A stretch of DNA of 64,000 nt from Gonocerus acuteangulatus (Eukaryota; Arthropoda; Insecta; Hemiptera; Coreidae). Below the pieces are notes generated by a model. That model was given only the letters and a program-made list of their open reading frames with translations, was not told where the DNA came from and ran no database searches. Of the stretch, positions 1 through 64,000 are shown one piece after another (within the stretch, counting starts at the first letter, position 1; each line of letters starts with the position of its first letter). Location: NCBI GenBank assembly GCA_946811695.1, contig OX328132.1, forward strand, positions 51,732,857 through 51,796,856. Reading direction: 5' to 3'. The position numbers and the translations under genes were made by a program.

Positions 1-1344
1 CTCCACAGGATAAGCCAAAAGATGCGAAATTAATCTCACAAGCCAGTTACAATGAAAATTGAGATAATTTCTTTAATCTCTCTTTAAATGTATTATTCTC
101 AGCGGATTATCTTATGAAGAATGATTTTTTTAATTGATTTAAACAAATTAACTGCTTTCTATTTATTATGCAATTATTGTTATATTTATGAAACAATTTT
201 GCTATAATTTCCATCATTATTAATTTCCCTAAATTACATATCAATGCAAAATATGAAGATGGCATACAAATAAGATGGTCATTCTAAGGTCAAAATTTTT
301 CTATAATCTATGAATCTGAGATGTGGAGCATCATTATGCTAACAAATATTTATTAGAATTATAAGTTCTTTTAACAGAAATATGGTTGTTTTTCTTTCCG
401 TATAAAATTTCCAGTGAAAATATTGGATGTCTATATTTTTCATCAATTTACTACAGATTACAGAGATTTTGAAAAAAAAAACAATAATAATAATATATCA
501 ACTGAAGGAAACAAGTTTAAAAATTTTAACAATCGTTATTAAGCATAATTTATTTTAGTCACGTGCCTATTTGCTTTCATGTGACATAAAATAATTTTAG
601 TCTTGGTTTCTGATAGTATAAATATTTTGCTTATAAAATAATGAAACAATTTTAATAACTAAATTTTATCATAGGCATGATCCCTAAAAGTATTTGTAAC
701 AGACAAATGGTCCTGGAAAATTTGTAAATAATTTTGAAAACTACTATAAAATAAACCCTGAAAATTATGTCTAATTGCTCTATAAATACAAAATTATAGT
801 TAACTTATTATATCTTTTAAAATACTGATTTACCTATTAACTAATTAAATGATGAATCAGTAACATTGTATCATGTAACAGATAAGTATTATTAATTTTA
901 TGAGGATGTTTTGTGATTACCAGAGAAGTAGGAGTATTCCAAAAGTAATGTAAAAGGAAAATTATTATGTTTCTATTAGGAATTTGTCAGTCTTGTGATT
1001 TTTAGTTAAAAACACCAAACCTAAAAAAAACAAAACATATATTACAATTTATTTTTCTTAAGAATATGAGTATATTGCATTATTTTATTCTTAGGGCGCT
1101 TATAAAAAATATGCTTACAGGTAGGAATATTGCATTAAATTTTTCTTGCTCTTAGAATTTGCCTAAAAATTTGATAACTAACTAAAATAATTAGATATAT
1201 GAGCACTCACCGCACACACAGTATAATGAAATTAAACCATTTTATATCACAGTCTAGAGTTTCAGTTATTTTTTAAAAAAGTATCAAGACATGCCTATTA
1301 TGATTTTATTTATAAGGAAATGAAAATTTGTTAGTTTATATATA
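1..1344. other. AT-rich intergenic DNA, nothing recognised
   Basis: Very AT-rich sequence downstream of the channel gene. No reading frame of convincing length, no splice-compatible coding signal and no terminal repeats were seen on either strand. It runs up to the TA dinucleotide flanking the element at 1,347. Confidence 0.5.
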
Positions 1345-1346
1345 TA

Positions 1347-2852
1347 GGGGAAGGTGTTGTACCTTTGACCACTTTGCAAAATTGAATTTTTTTTGGCTTG
1401 AATATTAAAGCTAAATTCATTTTTTTTTATTTCATTGTAATTAGTATTGCTTATCATATTTAATTTTTTCAAGGTTCTAGCTTTACATTTAATATTTTTT
1501 ATTAATTTTTTAAAAAATAATCGTTCACTGGTCAAAGGTACAACATGTAGTTGTACCTTTGACCATGGGGTGTTGTACCTCTGACCACCTTAAAACAATA
1601 CAGCAGTGCAGAAAAAAAATTGTATTCAGTAATATTGTAATTAATTGTAAGTTCAATAAATACAGGACAAGGATGCAAGAATAATAAAAAAGCTATTATT
1701 GATAGTAATAGTAGGGTATGGAAGTTTAGCCACAATGTCTTCAACATCAATATCATACAAATATTCATCTTCTCTTGTAAACATGTCACTTAAAGTTTGT
1801 TTTTTCAAATATTGGATCTTAGACATTCAACATTTAATAATTTAATACAGATCTCTGCAACTAAATATGTAATTGTCTTTTTACTTTTATTTTTAACAAG
1901 TATAAAATTTCCTTTTTCCAAATCATATTTTTCAAATTGTTACTGGTCATCGACGTAACTCACAACATTTATCAGACCAATCAACGTCACTTTCTCCTGA
2001 AGAAATTTCGGTGTCAGTATCAGAATCTGAACTGTCATTAGAATAATTTTCTTTTTATTTACCACTTTTTTTTTTTGGAAGGGGTTTATTTGTATGTGGT
2101 AACTTACGTTTAGGGTGGTGCTTTCTTTTTTTTTTTCCGCCTTCAATAATTAGCTTTTCAGAAATATCTGTCAGGATACGAGGCCGTTCCCTATTTGACA
2201 TTTTCCTTGCATGAGCTTTTCGATGAGGCCTTACAACTTCAAGTGGAACGATAGGGAGCGATAGGTTTGAACTGCTACACTGAGGATTGATAAAATCAGT
2301 TTGAACTTACCTATTCATTTATTATTTTTTAAATTCTTTGAACAATTGAAGCATCCAATATTAAGTATTTTTTTAAAAAATATGTAGCAGAAGAACATAA
2401 AAATTGAATTATGAGAAAATTAATCAGGTGTGTTGTACCTTTGACCTGGTCAAAGGAACAACAGCTAGTCGTGGTCAGAGGTACAACACCATGGTAGTGC
2501 AAATTAAAAAGCATGCTAAAGATTTTAGGGTTAAGATAAATCAATTTGAGAAGCTACACCATGTTTCTTATTGTAATAGCTACTTTATCAAATTATTTCC
2601 ATCTAAAAATACATAATACAAAAAATATTATGAGGCAAAACGTCATCAATAAATAACTTACATTTTTATGATAAAAATGGATAAGTATTTTTTGCAAGAA
2701 TCCTCTTTGACTTGAATAGTCCAAAGTAGGTTACACAAGCCCTCTAATGAAGGAGCTAAACACTAATTACACTAAACTTTATAAATTGTTGCTACATGCC
2801 GCTACAGCCTCGGTGGTCAAAGGTACAATATGGTCAGAGGTACAACACCTTC

Positions 2853-2855
<3 letters not shown>
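1347..2855 (-). mobile_element. pogo/Jerky-like DNA transposon remnant
   Basis: Terminal inverted repeats start GGGGAAGGTGTTGTACC at 1,347 and match the reverse complement of the right end at 2,832-2,855, with one difference in about 24 bases. TA dinucleotides flank both ends, as pogo/Tc1 elements produce. The terminal motif (TGTTGTACCTTTGACC or a one-base variant) recurs internally at about 1,530-1,586 and 2,431-2,490, mostly as facing pairs. On the minus strand around 1,960-2,060 an acidic run reading SDSDTDTEISSGESDVDWSD resembles the acidic C-terminal tail of pogo/Jerky transposases, but stops and frame changes abound and no DDE core is visible. I infer a decayed or internally deleted pogo-like element; the superfamily call is weaker than the element boundaries. 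Confidence 0.6.

Positions 2856-2857
<2 letters not shown>

Positions 2858-2925
<68 letters not shown>
2858..2925. repeat. (TA)n microsatellite
   Basis: About 68 bases of uninterrupted TA lie between two transposons (ends at 2,855 and 2,926). Both neighbours use TA targets, so the tract probably served as a landing site. Short frames of alternating Tyr and Ile across it are artefacts. Confidence 0.95.
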
Positions 2926-2928
<3 letters not shown>

Positions 2929-4871
2929 GGTGATTCAGGTCTAAGTAGCCAAACTTCAGGAGATGATTCTAGACATCATTTCCAACAAAAAAAGTTCATT
3001 TGAAGTATGGTCCGATTCCGAATGGAAAAGGAACTATGTCCAATTTTCTGTTTTTTTAAGGTAGACATATTTTTTATTGAATAAGAAAGGATTGCTCAAA
3101 AACTGTTGAAGTTGATTAAATTCTAATTATGCCATCATAAAATAGACAGCATTTCCTTCAAGAAAACAGTAACTTAATTCAGTGAAACCATTATTAAAAG
3201 ATACTTTCTGGACGTCCAATAACGCACTTCTGTTTTTATCAATGAATCAGAGTTTTTTCATGAATTTCTTCCTCAGCCCACTAACGGACTACAGATTCAA
3301 TACATACACGAAAACTTCTACATTTAGTAAGCATTAAGTCTATGAAAATTAAGTGCAAATGGTGTTAAATCCATGCAAATGAAATGGAGGTTTATACCGG
3401 GATAAATTGAACGATTGGCTCCCTTTTGTCAAAAAATGTGGAATGTAGTTTTGTTACTTTCAAATACCAAATTAAAAATTATTTATTTTTTATTGGCCAA
3501 ACTGTGGGAATCCCTTGCCTCATCCGGAAGCAATAAAAGTAACTGAAAGAAACGATTGGAAAAATTTTTTATTTGAGAGATATGTCACATTTCTTGTATT
3601 ACAAATTTTCATTGATTTATCTTTTACGAGATGTATTTGCCACTCAGTTTTGATTAAAAATTTTGAGGGGAGAATTCAAAAACATTTCAGGGTGTTTGAA
3701 TAATTGTATCCAACATTTACACATAATTAGAAATGTTTTCAAATCAAATTTGAAATAAAACTAAAATGTGTGTAAAACATTGCGGGGCGAAAAATTTTAA
3801 ACGTCAGTTCGGCCACTACATTTTGTGGACAGACAAGGCCACATTCACAATGATGGAATATTTAACAGTCCCAACTCGCATACTTGGTCTCATGTTAATC
3901 CTTATGCCGTGTGAAGATCACACAATCAGTATCAGCTCCAAGTTAACATGTGATGCGGAATTTTGGACGAATATCTTCTTCAGCACGATCGACCTATTGC
4001 ATTGGAAGACGTTCCGCTTGCACATAGATTCATGGTTCCAGATGGATTGCTGTCCTGCAAACAGCAACAGTGCTGTTAGACAGTGGATGGATCTACTGTC
4101 CAAATTGATAAAGGTACAATTGCAATTTCGGCAAATTTCAAATTTTCAATTATATTAGCAAATATTTCAGTGCAAACTACATCGTGTAAATATAAATCAC
4201 TGAAAATTTGTAAAACACAAAATGTAACATATCTCCCAATTGAAAAACTTCCCAATCATTTCTTCTAGTTACTTTTTATTGCTTCCGGACTGGACAATGG
4301 ATTCCCACAGTTTGGCCAATAAAAAAAGAATAATTTATAATTTCTTCACACAAGGTATTTGAAAGGAACAAAACTACATTCCACATTTTTTTGAAAAAAG
4401 GAAGTCAATCATTCAATTTATCCCTGAATAAACCTCCACTTCATTTGCATGGATTTAATGCTTACTAAACGTAGAAGATTTTGTGTATGTATTGAATCTG
4501 TTGTCCGTTAGGGGGCTGAGGAAAAAAATCGTGAAAAAACTCCGATTCATTGATAAAAACAGAAGTGCGTTATTGGACGTCCAGAAAGTATCTTTTAATA
4601 ATGGGTTTAGTGAATTACATTACAATTTTTTTAGAGGAAATTTTGTCTTTTTTATGATGGTATAATTATAATTTAATTATCTTTAATAGTTTTTGAGCAA
4701 TCCTTTCTTATTCATTAAAAAACATGGCTACGTTAAAAAAAAAAAAACAGAAAATTTGACATAGTTCCTTTTCCTTTCGGAATCGGACCATACTTCAAAT
4801 GAACTTTTTTGTTGGAAATGATGTCTAGAATCACCTCCTGAAGTTTGGCTACTTAGGCCTGAATCACCCTG
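2926..4871 (+). mobile_element. Mariner-type element, long inverted arms (copy 1)
   Basis: The left end reads CAGGGTGATTCAGGTCTAAG from 2,926; the right end, 4,871 backwards, is its near-perfect reverse complement, and both ends abut TA. The arms stay homologous for about 700-800 bp each (left to about 3,700, right from about 4,180). A short central segment carries a decayed transposase. Closely related copy 2 is at 26,399-28,393. Long-arm architecture with a TA target duplication and a WTD-x-ATF transposase motif points to the Tc1/mariner superfamily. The arms differ by scattered substitutions and small indels, so the insertion is old. Confidence 0.8.
3780..4125 (+). pseudogene. Decayed mariner-superfamily transposase core
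   Basis: Between the arms of copy 1, the plus strand reads ILWTDKATF near 3,817-3,843, matching the W-T-D-E-A-T-F box around the first catalytic aspartate of a common arthropod mariner-like transposase. About 200 bases later LEDVPLAHRF and then, in another frame, WFQMDCCPANSNSAVRQWMD follow. These correspond to the region before and at the second aspartate (normally W-F-Q-H-D-G-x-P-A-H), in which the second aspartate survives but the following glycine does not. At least two frame changes and missing N- and C-terminal regions make it non-functional. Confidence 0.7.
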
Positions 4872-6416
4872 TATATTCCTAAATATTAACAAATAAATTA
4901 AAAAAAAAAAAAAAAAAAATGTTTGAGTGACCTTATATTATTTATAGAAAGGACTATTGATTCTGGAAGGCAAAAATATATCCTATAAGATATTATTGAT
5001 TGAGAGCTTACCCAATAATTAGACTAGAAAAAGAGGCAAACTATGTTTGGTAAGAAGGAAAAAATGAAATCCAATATTTTGAAAATTGTTTCCTAAGAGA
5101 CTATAATCATAATTTATTTCATTATTGTTCACTTTCATTATTATTTATTAAACAGAGTTCTTCTATTTTATTCTCACTCTCTTTATGCTCCACTGTCCCT
5201 TACTGGGCACACTCTTGTATAGAATATTAGAAAAAATACCTCCATGCAACAGAATTATTTTTTATTTGAATATAATTTTTAATAAATCACAACAAAAAAC
5301 TTTGATGATGATTAAGAATCATCATTAACATAATGCAAAATATTCATCATTGAGATACACTTAATTTTACAAAACATTCAGATGATTTACTCTTGTTATA
5401 CTGGTCAAACCAGATTTTCAGTTTACATTTAACGGATATTTTGGATATTCTAATCCAATTTTTTTTTTCTCACAAATCCTACATAAACTAATACAAATTT
5501 TAGAGAATTATATTTGAAGACATTTCATTATTTTCAAATTGTGGTTTACATTTTTTTTTAAATTAGTATAGCAAATGATTGTTTTAAATTGGATTTTAGT
5601 TAAAATCCTAAAAACATAAACTTTCTTTGTTAGAGCTGTATTTGTCTTTAAAAAATCCTGTACATTTTTCCATGATTATTGTAAGAAGCAACCAACAGCA
5701 AACCGTTTGCTGTAAATCTTGAGAGGTTTAAGAATAGGCCAATATTTTTTTATAAATAAATAACTTCATTCTGCCTCAGAGAAGGAAAATAATCATCTAA
5801 TATAGTAGTAGGTAACTTTACCCACAGATTTTATAATACAAATATTAAAAAACAAATACAAAATTAATCACGATCATATGATTGTCGAATATATTTACAA
5901 AAAAAGCTAGTAATTAATTACAGATACATATGTATGAGTATATACATATTTAATTTTTACACTAAATAAATAAAAAAAAAATCAATTATGAATTCACACA
6001 GATGGTTATTGGACTCATAAGACAATAGTTTATAAAATAATAGATACAAAATTTCCAAAAAATAAAAATTTATTTCATATAAAATAAGTCTAGTCATATT
6101 CATATTTTTAAAAATTTACCTGGACCTTTAAAAATTTTAAATTACATATATTTTTTTAAAATAATATTTAAACCTATTCAGAACTCCATAATTTCTTTAA
6201 TTCATTATGGAACAAATAATTTTAAATTAACAACAATTATAAGTTGAATTATTTCCCATCACAGGGGAGAGTATAAGTTGTAAAAACAAAACAATACTTA
6301 GTAGCTTTGTTCCCTTAGAATTTCATTACTTCACATTTTAATCAGTCACATCATTCAGTTTTTCTCCCTATAAAAAATTATTTTTAAATCAGAGGATACA
6401 AATGTGTGTGCTATTG
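4872..6416. other. 3' flank of the channel gene
   Basis: AT-rich DNA between mariner copy 1 and the last exon of the channel gene on the minus strand. It contains a short poly(A) run near 4,901-4,919 and many short A/T runs. No coding frame or terminal repeat was recognised. Part of it is presumably 3' UTR, but the transcript end cannot be placed precisely. Confidence 0.5.
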
Positions 6417-6422
6417 TTTATT
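6417..6422 (-). terminator. Candidate polyadenylation signal AATAAA
   Basis: AATAAA on the minus strand, about 50 bases past the stop codon of the channel gene at 6,471. In DNA this AT-rich the hexamer occurs by chance often, so it is only the nearest plausible signal. Confidence 0.35.
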
Positions 6423-6470
6423 TATAGTACTAATAAAACATATATGCACACCTGTTTGCTTATATAATAA

Positions 6471-59704
<53,234 letters not shown>

Positions 59705-59759
59705 CTGAAACATACAACTTACATTATCTATTTGCCATAAATAATATGTTCTACCTCAT

Positions 59760-60500
59760 ACAGTCTGCAGTGTTCTACCATCCTCATAGAGTTTGCAATA
59801 CGTCTACCGCCCTCCTACTAGCGATTGTATATCTACCGCCCTTCTGACGAGAGTCTATCATCCTCATGAAGCCGTCAATGCTACTACCGGCCTCATAAAG
59901 AATGCAATGCATCAACCACTTTTCTACAGACCTCCTACCGTGCACATAACAGGCTCCAAAAGACTATAGTCCTTCTTACATCCTCATAAATACTGACATT
60001 CATTTACCACCATCCTACAGACGAAAACCCTTCCGCCGTCCTCATAAAGACTTCAATGCTACAAGCCTCATGAAGAATATAATGCATCTACCACTCCCCT
60101 ACAGACGATAGTACATCACCATCTTCATAAAGAATGCAATGCATCTACCACTCCCATACAGACGATATCCCATCCACCATCCTCATAAAAACTAAAGTCC
60201 CATCGACCCTTCTACCATCATAAAGACGACAGTCCATCTGCCAATCACCTAAACACGCCAGTCCACCTAACATCCACTGAATGAAAACATTCCAATCTAT
60301 AATCATCCTAGAGACAACAGTACAACCACTATCCTCCCAAAAAGGGGCAGACAGTCTACCATCCTACAACTGACGACATTCCCATATAAGACTATCCCAT
60401 AGACGACCAATGACTACGATACCGTCTAAAATCAAAGCAACAGAAATCCTTTGGCCAACCGTCTACCTACCATTCTCATAAGGATGGCAGTCGATCTATT
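59760..60500. repeat. Degenerate tandem repeat, unit about 57 bp
   Basis: Recurring words CATCCTCATAAAGAATGCAA, TGCATCTACCACTCC and TACAGACGATAGT, clearest at about 60,060-60,180 where the spacing is 57 bases. Lies just upstream of the first recognised channel exon, so it may be intronic or promoter-proximal. Confidence 0.7.
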
Positions 60501-61250
60501 TACTTCAGCTTCCAATATCTACAAGCGATTTCAAAAATCAAACCTCTTGAAAATTATAGCCTGAAAGATAAAAGAAAACATCAACACTAAACTAAAGTCA
60601 ACGATATATATAGGGTATGGTGGTGTTTACATCATGTAAACTCTTCGATGAAGTAATTGAACTTTATATTCTAAGACCTTGTCTATGTAGTAACAAACAA
60701 TGAACTCATGAATAGAGAACCATTAGCAGAAGTGGATCCATGCAAGGGTTGAATGCAGCATCATCGACTATTATTCTCCTTCCCTAAATAGGCCGAAGGA
60801 TGAATAGGTGGAGATAAATGGTTGGCCTTCAAATCCACCCTGCGTGCTCCGTGTATCCCTTTTGGTAGCCGGAATCATGGTTCATAAAGTAATCAAATAT
60901 CCTGCGTTTCTGTAACACTTCAATAATCTGGGCCTCTCAGGTTTCTGGCTCTCTCAGAACATCAGGTACTTCGACGGGCTCCTTGATACTCTTATGGAAG
61001 CAGCTTTCTTACTGGATTCTTCCTTTTTAAAGCAATTAAATATCCAAAGAGTATTTGTATTTCTCCAATAACTTAGGCATCCTTTAGGTTTCTGGCTCTC
61101 TCAGAGCAACAGGTAATGTGACGTTTCTTTTATCCTTTATGGCAAGCATTTATCTTGCAGGATTCTTTCTTCATTAAGAAATTAAATAAATTAGAGTTTC
61201 TGTAACTTTTCAAGAACCTAGACCTCTTACGCTGCTGTTGTCTCCATGAA
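60501..61250. repeat. Region with an approximately 150-bp duplication
   Basis: The block at about 60,900-61,060 (GTTTCTGGCTCTCTCAGA, CTTATGG, TTCTTCCTTTTTAAAGCAAT) is repeated at about 61,065-61,230 with divergence. The rest is unique sequence without a recognised exon. Confidence 0.6.
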
Positions 61251-61644
61251 TTAATAGGTTATATGGCGGACCCTCATGCCTAGTCTTCCTGAATACCTAA
61301 ATGTCTTGTGGAGTTCTTCAACCGAGAAGAGAAAGACATATATTTTTTTTTAATCCAGATTCCTTGAGATTTTGTATTGAATTGTTTGTAACCCTTATAA
61401 TATCCTCGACCCCGGCTAAGTCACCTCACTTTGGATGGTTCTTCTCAATAATCGTTTTCATTTAAAGCCTATGTTTTAAAAGAATTATGCTTAGAAATTC
61501 TGACAAATTTTTGAAGTTCTACTATTAGCCACAGCTGAGCCCAATATCGGGCAATATTTTGTTGTTCAAATAGAAAGACCGAAATTCTGTATAATTGAAA
61601 TGAGTTTTTATTGCCAATCATTCGACTTGAATTTAAAGCTGTCA

Positions 61645-62055
61645 CAGGGCTAGGAGTAGAGGAAGAACTATCCCATATGGGAACTATTACGTCCTTATTA
61701 TGAGGAGAGGAAGAACAGTCCCATATGGAAGCCGTCACATCAGTGCTAAGGAGAGGAAGAACAGTCCCATAAGGAAGCCGTTACATCAGTGCTATGAAGA
61801 GAGGAAAAACAGCCCCACATGGAAGGCACTACATCCATACTATGAGGAGAGGAAGAACAGTCCCATATAGAAGCCGTTACTCCGTTAGATCAGTCCCATA
61901 TGGAAGGCACTAAATCCGTACTATGAGGAGAGGAAGAACAATCCCATGTAGAAGGCACTACATCCGTACTATGAGGAGAGGAAGAACAGTCCCATATGGA
62001 AGCCGTTACATCAGTGCTATGAGAAGAGGAGGAACAGTCCCATAGGGAAGTCACT
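61645..62055. repeat. 48-bp tandem repeat, about eight copies
   Basis: Unit CTATGAGGAGAGGAAGAACA plus GTCCCATATGGAAGCCGTTA and CATCAGTG. Copies differ by a few bases, alternating between a GCCGTTACATCAGTG and a GGCACTACATCCGTA type. The minus strand reads 16-residue repeats (SIWDCSSSPHSTDV...), but frame stops interrupt the array, so coding is doubtful. Confidence 0.9.
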
Positions 62056-63027
62056 ACAACCAGTGATGTAGCAACTTTTATACGTACGTTGAAGGCATAA
62101 AATTCAAGCCGAAACGTTGACAATATAAACGCATTTTTATATAAAAATGTTTTTTCATTACTATGATGTCCGAGCCACAACAATCTCCACACTGCCGATC
62201 TCAAATGTCATTGTTCTCTTATCAAAGAATTTTTAAGGGAGGATTTAGGTGTATGAAACAGAATAATACCATGACGTGTCAATTCAACCCAATGTTTTAT
62301 TTGTGCAGAGCTGACCAAGCACGAATACTCTCCTATTATATAAATTCATTTTTCCTCGACCTATAAAAACTCGACTCTCGTTTCTAGGCGAGATTGAATC
62401 ACAAACAGCTTTCAATTTGATTCACAGTGGACTCAAGTTTTATTCGTACTTGAACGAGCGAGGTGTCCCGTTTTAGAAAAGGAGATGATGTAAAAAGGTG
62501 CAAAGAGTGCTTGTTGAGGAATATCGCTGAATAAATAGAGAGCGGGGGAAGGTGTGTACCCTAGGGCTACATTTATACTCATTACCATAAGCCCTGGGGT
62601 GGGAGGCTACACTCTTCCAAGAGTGGATCAATCCTTCTTGAAATATTCTTGAGCAAAGGGAGTGAGGGCCGCCACAGCCTTCCACGGTTCACCGCCCTCT
62701 TGAGTAAACGACGAACTGCTCTTACTCTTTCCCAGTCCTTTAGGTTTCTCTGCATCCTTCTCTACTAAATCGTCCCACAGGCCCAAGATACTTGCCAATC
62801 AATCGCCCTAGGCAGCAAGATGATCAATCAATTACCTAGCCTGAGTAACCCTCAAACGGAGGTGAGGCCATGGAGATTCTGATAATACAGATTGAAAGTC
62901 ACTTGAGCTCGTAGCGGTTTAGCGTGCGGCATGGCTTTCTCCAAGTCAATATAAGAACTTTACCTGGAAAGGGGAATTTCGCCGAATGAAATCATACCGG
63001 TTTCCAGAGTTTTCATATCGTTTGGTA
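62056..63027. other. Unique sequence, possible 5' exon of the channel
   Basis: Mostly non-repetitive and less AT-rich than the rest. No conserved TRPM N-terminal motif was found. An ATG-started minus-strand frame with a donor (62,964-63,047) overlaps its right edge and is discussed as a finding. Confidence 0.4.
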
Positions 63028-63440
63028 GAGAACGTCGTCACTGGCATCGGTTGGAGTACTGTGGGCGAGCGTTTTCAACGTAATTATGAAGCCTTAAACG
63101 GAAAGTGACTGGCACAATAGCACTTCCACAAACAAAACCACATAATATACAACTCAAATTAGCAAACAATGTACAAGGTAACTACCAACATACCTAGGAC
63201 TACTTACTATATTCTAGGAAAGGCAACGACCCAAGTGTCAAACACTCTGCTGCTCAACCCCTTGCACATGTACAAACAAAGAAAATACCTAGACGACCCT
63301 TACCGACGTAGACTACTTAACCACTGTACAAATACCCTGACATTACAAACCAGACTCCCTGGTTCTCAACAGTGGCTTGATAATGACGTACTTAAATCGA
63401 AAGCCCTCGCCCACAGTACTCTTACCGATGCCAGTGACGA
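63028..63440. repeat. 42-bp inverted repeat about 330 bp apart
   Basis: The segment 63,028-63,069 (AACGTCGTCACTGGCATCGG, then GTACTGTGGGCGAG) is matched in inverse at 63,399-63,440 with few differences. The enclosed DNA is GC-richer than the rest of the window. Confidence 0.7.
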
Positions 63441-63480
63441 CGCTCTCCACCAAGAGATACGACAAGCAGTAAACCCTTAG
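63169..63480 (+). CDS. Unrecognised 103-codon reading frame
   Basis: ATG at 63,169, stop at 63,478-63,480. The composition is polar (KQRKYLDDPYRRRLLNHCTN, DNDVLKSKALAHSTLTDASD) and GC-richer than its neighbours, with no motif I recognise. Its 3' part crosses one arm of the inverted repeat. It could be a fragment of a mobile-element gene or a chance frame. Confidence 0.2.
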   Translation: MYKVTTNIPRTTYYILGKATTQVSNTLLLNPLHMYKQRKYLDDPYRRRLLNHCTNTLTLQTRLPGSQQWLDNDVLKSKALAHSTLTDASDDALHQEIRQAVNP

Positions 63481-64000
63481 ATTATTTACCTAAAACAGTT
63501 TTTGTCTACGAAAAGATATCTCGGATATAAATGCCGATTCGATTAATCTATGAACTTGTTAACTCAGGCACTAATAATTTTACGGATATTTAATACCATG
63601 GGCCCGTGAATATATTTTCTTGATTTTTACTTTAACTATCATGGCCTAGACTAAAGTTTTGTATTACATTTAGTGATATTGTGTTTTTTTTTCACTGCTT
63701 AATTGAGGCCCGAGTTAACTCCGGTGATTACATAAGCCATAATAAATATCTTGTTATTTCTCGAAAAAATTTATTTTTCCTCGCCTTAGAAAACTACACG
63801 CGCTTGACGACAGCGCCCGTTCGTGAAATTCAGAATAATACACATTTGCCACTTATTATCTCTCTGTATTCAAGCCATCAGCTTGAAATTAATGCTAAAG
63901 TAATTAACCTTTACCTAAAGTATCACGGGGTTTGTTCCTAAAGCTATCTAGAGGATAGAAGAGGATCTCATCCATTTTATCCGTACGAAATCAGTCTCGT
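63481..64000. other. Window end, nothing recognised
   Basis: Short frames only, none with a recognisable motif. Confidence 0.5.

Noticed and set aside
61645..62055. CRISPR-like direct repeats
   Set aside because: The 48-bp units are contiguous with no unique spacers, and the window is a eukaryotic genome; this is a minisatellite.

Overview
This is an AT-rich eukaryotic (animal) genomic window. Protein-coding sequence is sparse and split into short exons with GT-AG introns, and most of the DNA is transposable elements and simple repeats. The single host gene, the mix of elements (Ty3/gypsy, Penelope-like, pogo, mariner, Tc1, hAT, piggyBac, tRNA-derived SINEs) and the very long (TA)n, poly(A) and poly(T) tracts fit an arthropod, plausibly a crustacean such as a copepod. 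The species cannot be fixed from the sequence alone.

The host gene lies on the minus strand from about 59,704 down to 6,471. I assembled 23 exons whose splice phases all agree. They give about 1,533 codons and a stop: a TRPM-family cation channel of the TRPM1/3/6/7 type without a C-terminal kinase. The order on the minus strand is: N-terminal TRPM homology region (59.7-42.1 kb), pre-S1 linker (41.5 kb), S1-S2 (33.4 kb), S3-S4 (21.0 kb), S5 and pore helix (18.5 kb), selectivity filter, S6 and TRP-domain start (18.2 kb), TRP box and coiled coil (17.2-16.4 kb), and a low-complexity tail (15.0-6.5 kb). The first coding exon(s) are missing or unrecognised upstream of 59,704.

Most of the rest is intron filling. 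The 7.7-kb last intron holds SINEs and a decayed Tc1-like element. The 12.3-kb S2/S3 intron holds a Penelope-like inverted-repeat insertion, an unclassified inverted repeat, a candidate solo LTR, a mariner-type element with ~700-bp arms and a nearly full-length Ty3/gypsy element (28,439-33,134, coding on minus) that landed in the (TA)n tract next to the mariner. The 7.9-kb pre-S1/S1 intron holds a pogo/Jerky-type DNA transposon (34,285-38,444) with a broken transposase, itself invaded by two inverted-repeat insertions, followed by a SINE and a piggyBac-like small element. The 3.7-kb intron at 42.9-46.5 kb holds a 3.3-kb hAT-like non-autonomous element with a perfect 8-bp target duplication. 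Further introns carry a piggyBac transposase remnant and a Penelope endonuclease fragment. Downstream of the gene (left end) are a pogo-like element (1,347-2,855) and a second mariner copy (2,926-4,871). Upstream (right end, 58.6-62.1 kb) are several tandem-repeat blocks, including a 48-bp repeat.

I see no bacterial-style operon, CRISPR array or novel protein system. The most interesting signals are repeated transposase-site-like motifs inside the two pogo-type elements, one abutting the transposase start codon; hammerhead-ribozyme-like motifs in the Penelope-like insertions; and a (TA)n-filled 120-bp intron that interrupts the channel's selectivity filter between two codons.
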